64,000 nt of DNA from Stenotrophomonas sp. WZN-1. Lineage in GTDB: Bacteria; Pseudomonadota; Gammaproteobacteria; Xanthomonadales; Xanthomonadaceae. The notes under the pieces are model-generated. The model saw nothing but the letters and a program-made list of their open reading frames with translations, did not search any database and had not been told where the DNA came from. Both the position numbers and the translations under genes were made by a program. The stretch covers positions 1,444,001 to 1,508,000 of the forward strand of contig NZ_CP021768.1 of NCBI RefSeq assembly GCF_002192255.1, given 5' to 3'. Positions 45,421 through 54,004 of the stretch are shown one piece after another (the first letter of the stretch is position 1; each line of letters begins with the position of its first letter).

Positions 45421-45915
45421 ATGCAGGGCCAACCCGAATACAGCGGCGGCTGCCAGTGCGGCGCGATCCGCTTCCAGGCGCGCGGCGCGCTGACCGACAG
45501 CTCGATCTGCCATTGCCGGATGTGCCAGAAGGCGTTCGGTGCCTATTACGCGCCGCTGGTATCCGTGCGCGGCGTGCAGTTCAGCTGGACCCGCGGCCAG
45601 CCGCGCTATTTCCAGTCGTCCAACGTGGTGCGGCGTGGTTTCTGCGCCGACTGCGGCACACCCCTGACCTACGAGGCCCCGGATGGCGTGGCCGTGGCCG
45701 CCGGCGCCTTCGACGAGCCGGAACGCCTGCCACCGACGATCCAGTACGGGGTGGAGCGCAAGCTGCCGTTCGTTGACAGCCTGTCCAGCGTGCCGGCGCG
45801 GCACACCGAAGAAGACATCGCGGCGCTGGAGTTCCTGGCCACCATCGTGTCCCACCAGCACCCCGACCACGACACCCCCCACTGGCCGCCGCGCAGCCGC
45901 TCCGCCGAAGGCTGA
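45421..45915 (+). CDS. GFA/CENP-V-family zinc protein
   Basis: This is a 164-residue protein of the glutathione-dependent formaldehyde-activating (GFA) fold. The zinc-binding cysteines are visible in GGCQCGAIRF, SICHCRMCQKAFGAY and FCADCGTPLTY, the family's three Cys clusters. GGAGGA lies 7 nt before the ATG at 45421. The fold is used by enzymes with various small thiol adducts, so formaldehyde detoxification is not established. It lies between rnr and rlmB, which are usually adjacent, and is bracketed by repeats. Confidence 0.88.
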   Translation: MQGQPEYSGGCQCGAIRFQARGALTDSSICHCRMCQKAFGAYYAPLVSVRGVQFSWTRGQPRYFQSSNVVRRGFCADCGTPLTYEAPDGVAVAAGAFDEPERLPPTIQYGVERKLPFVDSLSSVPARHTEEDIAALEFLATIVSHQHPDHDTPHWPPRSRSAEG

Positions 45916-45922
45916 GCGGCGG

Positions 45923-45945
45923 GTAGCGCCGGGCCGTGCCCGGCG
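45923..45945 (+). repeat. SMAG GTAG repeat (single)
   Basis: A GTAG-headed CGCCGGGC / GCCCGGCG palindrome lies 8 nt after the GFA-family gene. Confidence 0.75.
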
Positions 45946-46008
45946 AGCGCGCAGCGCGGTCGACGCCGATGCTCTACCATAGCCACCCCCTTTCCGGTCC
46001 CCGCCCGC

Positions 46009-46752
46009 ATGAGCAAGAACAGCCAGTGGATTGTCGGCGTCAACGCCGTCGCCTCCTCCATCGAGAACGACGCCGAGAACGTCCGCGAAGTGCTGGTCGA
46101 GGCCGGTGCGAAGAACCCGCGCCTGACCGAGATCGAGGAAAACGCCCGCCGCAAGGGCATCGACGTGCGCAAGGTGAACAGCCAGGCGCTGGACGGTGTC
46201 GGCGGTTCGGTGCGCCACCAGGGCGTGGCCGCGCGCTATGCTGCCGCTCGCACCTACAGCGAGAACGAGCTGGAAGGCCTGGTCACCGCGGCTGAGGGCA
46301 AGGCCCTGCTGCTGGTGCTGGATGAGGTGCAGGACCCGCACAACCTCGGCGCCTGTCTGCGCTCGGCCGCTGCCGCCGGGGCGACCGCGGTGATCATCCC
46401 GAAGGACAAGTCGGCCACGGTCAATGCCACTGTGCGCAAGACCTCGGCGGGTGCCGCCGATCTCATCCCGGTGGTGGCGGTGACCAACCTGTCGCGTTGC
46501 CTGAAGGACCTGCAGAAGCAGGGCGTGTGGATCTACGGCCTGGCCGGTGAAGCCACCGCCTCGCTGTACCAGCTGGACCTGAAGGGCAACATCGCCCTGG
46601 TGCTGGGCGGCGAAGCCGATGGCCTGCGCCGCCTGACCCGCGAGAACTGCGATGGCCTGGTCAAGATCCCGATGCCGGGCGAGATCGAGAGCCTGAACGT
46701 CTCCGTCGCCGCCGGCGTCAGCCTGTTCGAGGCCGTGCGCCAGCGCGGTTGA
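46009..46752 (+). CDS. rlmB: 23S rRNA (guanosine-2251-2'-O)-methyltransferase
   Basis: RlmB methylates the ribose of G2251 in the peptidyl-transferase P-loop of 23S rRNA. The 247-residue SPOUT protein has an N-terminal substrate-binding domain (IVGVNAVASSIENDAENVREVLVEAG), the LDEVQDPHNLGACLRSAAAAGATAVI motif, and the knotted C-terminal SAM site with ALVLGGEADGLRRLTRENCD and IPMPGEIESLNVSVAAGVSLFEA. Its proximity to rnr is conserved in gammaproteobacteria. Confidence 0.96.
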   Translation: MSKNSQWIVGVNAVASSIENDAENVREVLVEAGAKNPRLTEIEENARRKGIDVRKVNSQALDGVGGSVRHQGVAARYAAARTYSENELEGLVTAAEGKALLLVLDEVQDPHNLGACLRSAAAAGATAVIIPKDKSATVNATVRKTSAGAADLIPVVAVTNLSRCLKDLQKQGVWIYGLAGEATASLYQLDLKGNIALVLGGEADGLRRLTRENCDGLVKIPMPGEIESLNVSVAAGVSLFEAVRQRG

Positions 46753-46767
46753 TTGGCAGCAGCGCTT

Positions 46768-46837
46768 GTAGAGCCGAGCCTATGCTCGGCTATCACGTTC
46801 TCGATCAAAGCGCAGCCGAGCATGGGCTCGGCTCTAC
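46768..46837. repeat. SMAG GTAG repeat pair between convergent rlmB and macC-like genes
   Basis: 46768-46791 and 46814-46837 are inverted GTAGAGCCGAGC-headed palindromes, forming a dimer likely to act as a terminator for both genes; no other terminator is visible in this 93-nt gap. Confidence 0.85.
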
Positions 46838-46845
46838 AGAAGACG

Positions 46846-48285
46846 TTACCCGGCGCTGCCGCCCAGCGCCTTGAACAGGGTCACGTCGTTGTTCAGCTGG
46901 CCCTGGCGCACGCGCGCCAGCGACAGCTCGGCATCACGCCGGGTCTGCTGCGCTTCCAGCCAGGTGCGCAGGTCGGTGGCGCCCACGCGGTAGCGCACTT
47001 CCTGCGCACGCTCCACTTCCACCGCTTCGTCGTACGAGGCCTGCGAGGCCGCCACCTGGCGCGCCAGCTGCTCGCGTGCCGACAGCGCGTTGTCCACTTC
47101 CGAGAGCGCGGTGTACAGCGTCTTGCGGAAGTTGGTGGCGGCGATCTGGTAGGCGGTGCCGGCGATATCGGTATCCAGCTGCGCGCGCTGCAGGTTGAGG
47201 AACGGCAGCGACAGGCCGGCGCCCAGCGTGGCCACTGGATTGCGCAGCACATCGCCCAGCGAGGTCGCGCTGGAACCGAGGCTGCCGGTCAGGCTCAGCG
47301 CCGGGTAGTACTGGGTGGCGGTGACCTTGATGGTCTTCAGGCTGTTGCGCAGGCGAAGTTCGGCCGCGCGCAGGTCGGGACGGCGGCCGAGCAGGTCGCT
47401 CGGCAGGCCTTCGGCGATGCCCGGGCTGCGTGCGCCCAGCAGGTCCTGCGGTTCGTCCTGCTGGGGCCAGGGCGTGCCGTCCAGCAGCACGGTCAGCGCG
47501 TTGCGCACCTCCACCCGCTGCTGTTCCAGCGCGCTCTGCGAGGACCGCTGCGCCTGCAGGTTCTGCAGTGCCTGGCGCACTTCCAGGCGTGATACCGCAC
47601 CGGCGTCGAAGCGGGCCTGCACCAGCTCGCGGGTGCGTTCCAGCCGCTCCAGGTTGGCCTGGCCGGTGGCAATCGACTGGTTCAGGTAGGCCAGGTTCCA
47701 GTACTGGGTGATGGTGTCGCTGATCACCAGCAGGGCGGTGTTCTGCCGGTCCTCCTCGCTGGCCTCGGCTTCCCAGCGGGCGATGTCGCGCTGGGTACGC
47801 AGGCGGCCCCACAGGTCCACTTCCCAGCCCAGCGAGACGCCGGTGGAATAGCTGCGGCGCCAGTCGTCGGCCTGGTCGGTGGCGCGGCTGGCGCTGCCGC
47901 TGACGCCGGATGACGAAAGTTGTGGCCACAGCGCGTTGCTGGCCAGGCCGGCCTGCAGGCGCGAACGCTGCACGGCCAGGCCGGCGGCGGCCAGATCGCT
48001 GTTGGCCGCCAGTGCCTGCGCCACCAGGCGGTCCAGGCGTTCATCACCGAAGCCGGTCCACCAGGTGTCCTGGCGGATGTCGCGGCCCGGTGTATCCAGG
48101 CTGCTGCGCGGGTCGTCGGCGGGCGCATTGCGGGTGGCGTCGCCTCGACCGTAGGTCGCCGCCACGTCGGGGTCGTGCACCGGATAGCGGCCTATCGACG
48201 CACAGCCGGACAGGGCGAGCAGAACGGCACCGGCCAGCAGCAGGCGCGGGGAAGCAGGGAAGGGCAGTCGGGTCATCATCTTCAT
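46846..48285 (-). CDS. macC: Outer-membrane efflux lipoprotein of the MacAB pump (MacC-like)
   Basis: This is a 479-residue outer-membrane factor with lipobox LSGC (signal [14 protein letters not shown]). The two OEP repeats are recognisable ([28 protein letters not shown]; later [23 protein letters not shown] and [23 protein letters not shown]). It is the third gene of macA-macB-macC, matching the MacABCsm arrangement known in S. maltophilia, in which the operon brings its own outer-membrane channel instead of sharing TolC. ATGA overlap with macB; the ATG at 48285 is the right start despite a long open frame upstream. Confidence 0.9.
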   Translation of the reverse strand: MKMMTRLPFPASPRLLLAGAVLLALSGCASIGRYPVHDPDVAATYGRGDATRNAPADDPRSSLDTPGRDIRQDTWWTGFGDERLDRLVAQALAANSDLAAAGLAVQRSRLQAGLASNALWPQLSSSGVSGSASRATDQADDWRRSYSTGVSLGWEVDLWGRLRTQRDIARWEAEASEEDRQNTALLVISDTITQYWNLAYLNQSIATGQANLERLERTRELVQARFDAGAVSRLEVRQALQNLQAQRSSQSALEQQRVEVRNALTVLLDGTPWPQQDEPQDLLGARSPGIAEGLPSDLLGRRPDLRAAELRLRNSLKTIKVTATQYYPALSLTGSLGSSATSLGDVLRNPVATLGAGLSLPFLNLQRAQLDTDIAGTAYQIAATNFRKTLYTALSEVDNALSAREQLARQVAASQASYDEAVEVERAQEVRYRVGATDLRTWLEAQQTRRDAELSLARVRQGQLNNDVTLFKALGGSAG

Positions 48286-50240
48286 TCGCGGGCCAGGGCC
48301 TCCACCGGGTCGAGCTGTGCGGCGTTGCGCGCAGGCAGGAAGCCGAACGCCACGCCGATCAGGGTCGAGCAGGCAAACGCGGCGACGATCGAGGCGGTGG
48401 AGAACATCACCTGGAAGTCGTTGGCGAAGCGGCCGATCATCGAGCCCAGCAGCAGCGCAAGGCCGATGCCGAGCACGCCGCCGAGCAGGCAGACCAGCAC
48501 CGCTTCGATCAGGAACTGCTGGCGGATATCGCTCTGCCGCGCACCGACGGCCATGCGCACGCCGATCTCGCGGGTGCGTTCGGTCACCGACACCAGCATG
48601 ATGTTCATCACGCCGATGCCGCCGACCAGCAGCGCGATGGCGGCGATGGCGCCGATCAGCAGCGTCATCGTGCGCGTGGTCTGCTCGATGGTCTGGCGGA
48701 TTTCGGCGCTGTTGCTGAGGAAGAAGTCTTCGGTGCCATGGCGCATGGTCAGCAGGCGGGTGATCGCTTCCTGCGCGGCATCCATCGGCGTGGCGTCGTC
48801 CACCCGCACGGTGATGCTGGACACGTGGCTCTGGCCGAGCATGCGCGACATCACCGTGGTGTAGGGCACCCATACGCTGAGGCTGGTACTGCCGCCGAAG
48901 CCGAAACTCTGGCGCTTGGCCACGCCGACCACGCGTGCCGGCACGTTGCCGAGCAGGATCACCTGGCCGACCGGATCGACATCGGGGAAGAACTGGGTCT
49001 GGGTGTTCTCGTCGATCACTGCGACCTGGCCCAGGCCCTTGACCGCGTCGGCGTCGAAGAAGCTGCCATTGAGCAGGGTCACGCCCTTGACCCGGAAGAA
49101 CTGCTCGCCGACGCCGCTGACCTGGGCGGTGGACGACTGGTTGCGGTAACGCGCGGTGACCGAGGTCGACACGCTGGGGGTGGCGCTGTCCACGTAGCTC
49201 TGCTTTGCCAATGCATCGGCATCGCTGGCCTTGAGGGTCTGCACCCGTGCCGAGCGCATGTCGCCGAAACCACGACCGGGGTAGACGTCGATGGTGTTGG
49301 TGCCGAGCGCGCTGATGTTCTGCAGGATCTGCTGCTGCGAGCCGTTGCCCAGCGCCACCACCGAGACCACCGAGGCGATGCCGATGATGATGCCGAGCAT
49401 GGTCAGGAAGGTGCGCAGGCGGTGCGCGTTCATCGCCAGCAGGGCCATGCGGAACGCTTCGGTGAAGCGATCGCGTGCCGCCCGCCAGCTGTTGCCGCGG
49501 GCGACGCCGGTGCTGGCCTCGCGCTGCGCGCGGTAGCTAGGTGCGTTCGGGTTGGCACGGTCGGCGATGATCTCGCCGTCGCGGATTTCGATGATGCGCT
49601 GTGCGTGCTCGGCCACGCTCATGTCGTGGGTGACGATGATGATGGTGTGGCCTTCGGCATGCAGCTCACCGAGGATCGCCATCACTTCCTCGCCGGATTT
49701 CGTGTCGAGCGCACCGGTCGGTTCGTCGGCCAGGATCACCTCGCCGCCGTTCATCAGGGCACGTGCGATCGACACGCGCTGCTGCTGGCCACCGGACAGC
49801 TGGCCCGGCTTGTGATGCATGCGGTCGCTCAGGCCCAGCCGCTGCAGCAGCTGCTCGGCACGCGCGTTGCGCACCGGGCCGGGGCTGCCGGCGTACACCG
49901 CTGGCACTTCCACATTGCCGCGTGCATCCAGATCACCCAGCAGGTGGTAGCGCTGGAAGATGAAACCAAAATGCTCGCGGCGCAGTTCAGCCAGCTCGTC
50001 CGGCTCCATCTTCCCGGTCTCGCGGCCAGCTACCTGGTAGCTGCCACGGGTCGGACGATCGAGGCAGCCGAGGATGTTCATCAGCGTCGACTTGCCCGAG
50101 CCGGACTGGCCGACGATGGCCACCATCTCACCGGCGTGGATGTCGAGATTGACGTCACGCAGCACGGCGATCACTTCGTCGCCGGCCGGGAACTCGCGTC
50201 GCAGGTCGCGCAGGCGCAGCAGCGGCGCCGTCGTGCTCAT
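48282..50240 (-). CDS. macB: MacB-type ABC exporter (ATPase + permease)
   Basis: MacB couples ATP hydrolysis to extrusion of macrolides and envelope compounds through a MacA-outer-membrane channel. The 652-residue protein has a cytoplasmic ABC domain (Walker [10 protein letters not shown] near residue 43; signature LSGGQQQR; Walker [14 protein letters not shown]), followed by one membrane helix near residue 275, a large periplasmic domain, and three C-terminal helices around [34 protein letters not shown] overlaps link it to macA upstream and macC downstream. Confidence 0.95.
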   Translation of the reverse strand: MSTTAPLLRLRDLRREFPAGDEVIAVLRDVNLDIHAGEMVAIVGQSGSGKSTLMNILGCLDRPTRGSYQVAGRETGKMEPDELAELRREHFGFIFQRYHLLGDLDARGNVEVPAVYAGSPGPVRNARAEQLLQRLGLSDRMHHKPGQLSGGQQQRVSIARALMNGGEVILADEPTGALDTKSGEEVMAILGELHAEGHTIIIVTHDMSVAEHAQRIIEIRDGEIIADRANPNAPSYRAQREASTGVARGNSWRAARDRFTEAFRMALLAMNAHRLRTFLTMLGIIIGIASVVSVVALGNGSQQQILQNISALGTNTIDVYPGRGFGDMRSARVQTLKASDADALAKQSYVDSATPSVSTSVTARYRNQSSTAQVSGVGEQFFRVKGVTLLNGSFFDADAVKGLGQVAVIDENTQTQFFPDVDPVGQVILLGNVPARVVGVAKRQSFGFGGSTSLSVWVPYTTVMSRMLGQSHVSSITVRVDDATPMDAAQEAITRLLTMRHGTEDFFLSNSAEIRQTIEQTTRTMTLLIGAIAAIALLVGGIGVMNIMLVSVTERTREIGVRMAVGARQSDIRQQFLIEAVLVCLLGGVLGIGLALLLGSMIGRFANDFQVMFSTASIVAAFACSTLIGVAFGFLPARNAAQLDPVEALARE

Positions 50241-51478
50241 CGGCGCCCCATGCCCGGGCCGCCGACCCGCATCTGCATGCCGCCGCGGTTGCCGCCGCCG
50301 GCGCTGGCACCGGCCGCACCGGCTTCGCCGACCACCACGCGCTCGCCTTCCTTCAGCCCGGACAGGATCTCGGCCGAGGCGCCGTTGTTGATGCCCACGG
50401 TGACCTTGCGCGGCTGCGGCTGGCCCTTGTCGTCCAGCACCCGCACCATGCGCTCGTCGCCACGGCGCTTCGGCCCCAGTGCTACCGCCGGCACCATCAG
50501 CACGCCCTTGGCCTGCTTCAGCAGCACCGAGACCTGCGCGGTCATGTCGATGCGCAGGGTGCCATCCGGGTTCTCCACGTCGAACAACGCGTTGTAGTAG
50601 ACCGCGCTGCTGGAACTGGAACTGGACGAACTGCTGGAACTGGACGAACTCTCGTTGGCGATCGAGGCCGGCGCCGGATTGATCTGGCGCAGCGTGGCGT
50701 GGTACTTGCGGTCGGGGTCGCCCAGCGTGGTGAAGTACACCGGCATGCCGGCCTTGATCTTGACCACGTCGGCTTCGGAGATCTCGGCATTGACGGTGAC
50801 CACGTCCAGCCGGGCCAGCATGACGATGGTGGGCGCGGTCTGGTTGGCGTTCACGGTGCGGCCTTCCTCGGCCACCACCGCGACCACGGTGCCATCCATC
50901 GGCGCGGTGATGCGGGTATAGGCCAGGTTGGCGCGGGCGGTGCCCAGCTCGGTTTCGCGGCCCTTGATCTGCGCCTCGTAGGACTGCAGCTGGGCGCGCG
51001 CAGTCTTCAGCTGTGCTTCGGCGGCATCGTATTCCTGGCGTGAGGTGGCCTCGGCGGCCAGCATCTGCTGCTGGCGCGCGAACTCCAGTTCGGCCTGGCG
51101 CAGGGTGGCCTGCTGCACGGCGCGCTGGGCGGTGACCTGGTCCAGCGAGGCCTGCGCGTTGAGCACCTGGTTCTGCTGGGTGGTGGCGTCGATCTCGGCG
51201 ATCAGGTCGCCTTCCTTCACGGTGTCGCCCAGCTGCACTTTCAGCGACTTGATCTGGCCCGAGGCCTGCGCACCGACGCTGACCAGCTTGTAGGCATCGA
51301 TCACGCCGGTGGCATCCACCGTCTGCTCGATGTCACCGCGGCTGACCGGCGAGGTGGCCACCGCCGGGGCCGCAGGCTTGCGCAGCAGCCACCAGGCGGC
51401 TGCGGCGACGATCAGGGCAAGCAGGGCGATCAGTATCAGGCGACTCCGGCGGGTCGCGGGCAGCAGGCGGAACGTCAC
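50237..51478 (-). CDS. macA: MacA-type periplasmic adaptor with an internal polyserine tract
   Basis: MacA is the adaptor that bridges MacB to the outer-membrane protein. The 413-residue protein has an N-terminal anchor ([19 protein letters not shown]), lipoyl half-motifs ([22 protein letters not shown]), a coiled-coil (residues about 95-190), a beta-barrel and a membrane-proximal domain. Between the barrel strands (PAPASIANE) and [13 protein letters not shown] lies a run of 15 serines encoded at 50606-50650 by a quasi-repeating TCCAGT sequence; E. coli MacA has only a short loop there. ATGA overlap with macB. The divergent two-component system starts 205 nt away. Confidence 0.93.
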   Translation of the reverse strand: MTFRLLPATRRSRLILIALLALIVAAAAWWLLRKPAAPAVATSPVSRGDIEQTVDATGVIDAYKLVSVGAQASGQIKSLKVQLGDTVKEGDLIAEIDATTQQNQVLNAQASLDQVTAQRAVQQATLRQAELEFARQQQMLAAEATSRQEYDAAEAQLKTARAQLQSYEAQIKGRETELGTARANLAYTRITAPMDGTVVAVVAEEGRTVNANQTAPTIVMLARLDVVTVNAEISEADVVKIKAGMPVYFTTLGDPDRKYHATLRQINPAPASIANESSSSSSSSSSSSSSSAVYYNALFDVENPDGTLRIDMTAQVSVLLKQAKGVLMVPAVALGPKRRGDERMVRVLDDKGQPQPRKVTVGINNGASAEILSGLKEGERVVVGEAGAAGASAGGGNRGGMQMRVGGPGMGRR

Positions 51479-51682
51479 GTCGTGGCTTCACTCTCGGGGC
51501 CGCGCGTGCGGCGTTGGTGGGCATTGTGAAGACCGGGCGATGGACGGCTCAATCCTCGGGGTATGTCTGTATGTAACACTGTCGGTGAATGCGCGTAACC
51601 ACAGGTATCCCGCCCGTGGGTGGATACACTGGTACGCATTGCCCCGGATGCGGTTCAGCTGCCGACACGGGATGATCGCGAC

Positions 51683-52411
51683 ATGGAGACTGAAAACCCG
51701 ATGCATCGACTGCTGATCGTCGACGACGACAATGACATCCGCACGCTGCTGGCCGAACAGCTCGGCCGTGCCGGCTACCAGGTGAGCACCGCGGCCGATG
51801 GCACGGCCATGCGCCAGCTGCTGGACCGCGAGCACGTGGACCTGATCGTGCTGGACCTGAACCTGCCGCGCGAGGATGGCCTGACCCTGTGCCGTGACCT
51901 GCGCGCGCGTTCGAACACGCCGGTGATCATGCTGACCGCACGCGCCGAGCCGATAGACCGCGTGCTGGGCCTGGAAATGGGCGCCGATGATTACCTGGCC
52001 AAGCCGTTCGAACCGCGCGAGCTGCTGGCGCGCATCCGCAACGTGCTGCGCCGGACCGAGGCGCTGCCGGCCAACCTGGAGCCGCTGGCGGTACGCCGCG
52101 CGCGCTTCTCGCGCTGGGTGTTCGACCTGGAGCATCGTCACCTGGTGGATCCGGACGATCGCGTGGTGGTGCTGTCCGGCGCCGAGTTCCGCCTGCTGCG
52201 GGTGTTCATTGCCCATGCCAACAAGGTGCTGTCGCGCGAGCAGCTGGTCGCGCTCAGCAGTGGCCGCAACTACGAGGCACAGGACCGCGCGATCGACCTG
52301 CAGGTCAGCCGCCTGCGCAACAAGCTGGGCGACGACGGTGGCCCGGACGGACTGATCAAGACCGTGCGCAACGAAGGCTACGTGCTGGCCTCCTCGGTCA
52401 ACCTGGAATAA
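51683..52411 (+). CDS. macR: OmpR-family response regulator (MacR-like)
   Basis: This is a 242-residue regulator with receiver domain (LIVDDDNDIRTLLAEQL; phospho-acceptor Asp58 in LIVLDLNLPRED; MLTARAEPIDR and YLAKPFEPREL) and OmpR/PhoB winged helix (LSGAEFRLLRVFIAHANKVLSREQLV; RAIDLQVSRLRNKLG; IKTVRNEGYVLAS). It is divergent from macABC and followed 6 nt later by its kinase, so macABC is the obvious candidate target; this is inferred from position only. ATGs at 51683 and 51701 are both possible. Confidence 0.9.
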   Translation: METENPMHRLLIVDDDNDIRTLLAEQLGRAGYQVSTAADGTAMRQLLDREHVDLIVLDLNLPREDGLTLCRDLRARSNTPVIMLTARAEPIDRVLGLEMGADDYLAKPFEPRELLARIRNVLRRTEALPANLEPLAVRRARFSRWVFDLEHRHLVDPDDRVVVLSGAEFRLLRVFIAHANKVLSREQLVALSSGRNYEAQDRAIDLQVSRLRNKLGDDGGPDGLIKTVRNEGYVLASSVNLE

Positions 52412-52417
52412 GCCGCG

Positions 52418-53827
52418 ATGAAGCGCCTGCGCCATTTCCTGTCCTCGATGGTCGGGCGGTTGTTCGTGATCCTGCTGCTGGGCATGGCGGTGGCTGCGAT
52501 CGGTGCGACCATGCTGGCCACCTCCAAGCGCCAGCAGGAGTTCGAGCGGCAGAACCTGAACCGCATCGCCGACCGCCTGCAGGGCTACGTCAACCTGCTG
52601 GACGGCAATCCGGAGCTGCGCGAGCGCCTGCTGGCGATCGGCGGGCCGAGCGTGCGCGCACTGCAGCCCGGAGCCCGCCTCGGGCGTGCCGACACGGCGC
52701 TGATGGAAGTGCTGGAAGACCGTCCGGGGCCGGTGTCGCGCGCGCATGTGCACTTCGCTTCGTTCCGCTCCTGCATTCCCAAGCTGCAGGACCTGTTGCC
52801 GCCGCCGCCGCCGGGCCACCGGCGGCCGCCGCGCGAACGGGACCCGGCGTTCATCCCGCCCAAATGCCGCGCAGTGGACGTAACCCTCAACGACGGCACG
52901 CTGCTGAAGCTGGCGCTGGACTCGCCGGCGGTGGCGCACAACGGCATCCTCGCCGTGGACCCGTGGTTCCTGACCCTGCTGGTGCTGGCGATTGCCGTGC
53001 TGGCCTATATCGTTGCGCGCATGGCCAGCGCGCCGCTGCAGGAGCTGGCCGCCGCCGCCGAGGACCTCGGCGACGATCTGCAGCGCGACCCGTTGCCGTT
53101 GCGCGGGCCGCGTGAAGTGCAGCGCGCCGCCGAAGCGTTCAATGCCATGCAGCACCGCCTGCAGCGGCACCTGGCCGAACGCACGCAGATGCTGGCGGCG
53201 ATCACCCATGACCTGCAGACGCCGCTGACCCGGCTGCGCCTGCGCCTGGAGAATGTCAGCGACGAAGCCCTGCGCGAGCGCCTGATCGGCGACCTGGCGG
53301 CGATGCAGGCGCTGGTGCGCGAGGGCCTGGAACTGGCCCGCAGTGCGGAAAGCGCCGAGCAGCGCGCCGCACTCGACCTGGATTCGCTGCTGGAGAGCAT
53401 TGTCGAGGACACCGCCGAAGGTGGCGCCGATGTGGTCTTCGAAGGCGGCAGTGGTTCGGTACTGATGCTGCGGCCACTGGCGATGCATCGCCTGTTCTCG
53501 AACCTGGTGGACAACGCGGTGATGTATGCGCAGCGGGCGCGGGTACGGGTCGAGCGCAGCGGCGGTGTGATCACCGTAGTGGTGGCCGATGACGGCCCCG
53601 GCCTGGCCGAAGATCAGCTGGAGGCGGTGTTCGATCCGTTCGTGCGGGTGGAAACCTCGCGGTCGCGCGAAACCGGCGGGGCCGGCCTGGGCCTGACCAT
53701 CGCCCGCGCCCTGGCCGAGAAGGACGGCGCCCGGCTGTGGCTGCGCAACCGGGCCGAAGGTGGCCTGGAGGCGGTGGTGCAGTGGCCGGCCAGTGCCCAG
53801 GTAGTGGCGCCCGGCCGTGCCGGCTGA
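52418..53827 (+). CDS. macS: Sensor histidine kinase (MacS-like) with Pro-rich periplasmic loop
   Basis: This is a 469-residue inner-membrane kinase: one helix near residues 12-32, a periplasmic loop (about 35-175), a second helix (FLTLLVLAIAVLAYIVARM), HAMP, dimerisation domain with His264 in ITHDLQTPLTRLRLR, and HATPase with NLVDNAVMYA, DDGPGL and GGAGLGL motifs. The periplasmic loop has a proline run (LLPPPPPGHRRPPRERDP) between two cysteines (SCIPK and PPKCRA), which could form a disulfide. The gene overlaps nothing and follows macR by 6 nt. Confidence 0.9.
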   Translation: MKRLRHFLSSMVGRLFVILLLGMAVAAIGATMLATSKRQQEFERQNLNRIADRLQGYVNLLDGNPELRERLLAIGGPSVRALQPGARLGRADTALMEVLEDRPGPVSRAHVHFASFRSCIPKLQDLLPPPPPGHRRPPRERDPAFIPPKCRAVDVTLNDGTLLKLALDSPAVAHNGILAVDPWFLTLLVLAIAVLAYIVARMASAPLQELAAAAEDLGDDLQRDPLPLRGPREVQRAAEAFNAMQHRLQRHLAERTQMLAAITHDLQTPLTRLRLRLENVSDEALRERLIGDLAAMQALVREGLELARSAESAEQRAALDLDSLLESIVEDTAEGGADVVFEGGSGSVLMLRPLAMHRLFSNLVDNAVMYAQRARVRVERSGGVITVVVADDGPGLAEDQLEAVFDPFVRVETSRSRETGGAGLGLTIARALAEKDGARLWLRNRAEGGLEAVVQWPASAQVVAPGRAG

Positions 53828-53902
53828 GCCGGTGAGCTGCGGACGGTGACGCCGGGGCCGGGGTTTGGCCTATCATCTGCGCATCTCCCCAGTCTCCCCC
53901 CG

Positions 53903-54004
53903 ATGAGCCAGCCCGTTCCCGCCGGCATGCCATTGCGCGCTGCCCGGCTGTTCCCGCACGCTGCCGCGCCCTGCAGCCGCACCTGGCCGCCGCCGTTGCG
54001 GTGA
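53903..54004 (+). CDS. Possible 33-residue peptide coupled to the propeller-GGDEF gene
   Basis: A short ORF, rich in Pro, Ala and Arg, ends in a TGA that overlaps the ATG of the following gene by one base (TGATG). No ribosome site is evident and the peptide is not recognised. It could be chance, a leader ORF, or a remnant of an N-terminal extension. Confidence 0.3.
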   Translation: MSQPVPAGMPLRAARLFPHAAAPCSRTWPPPLR

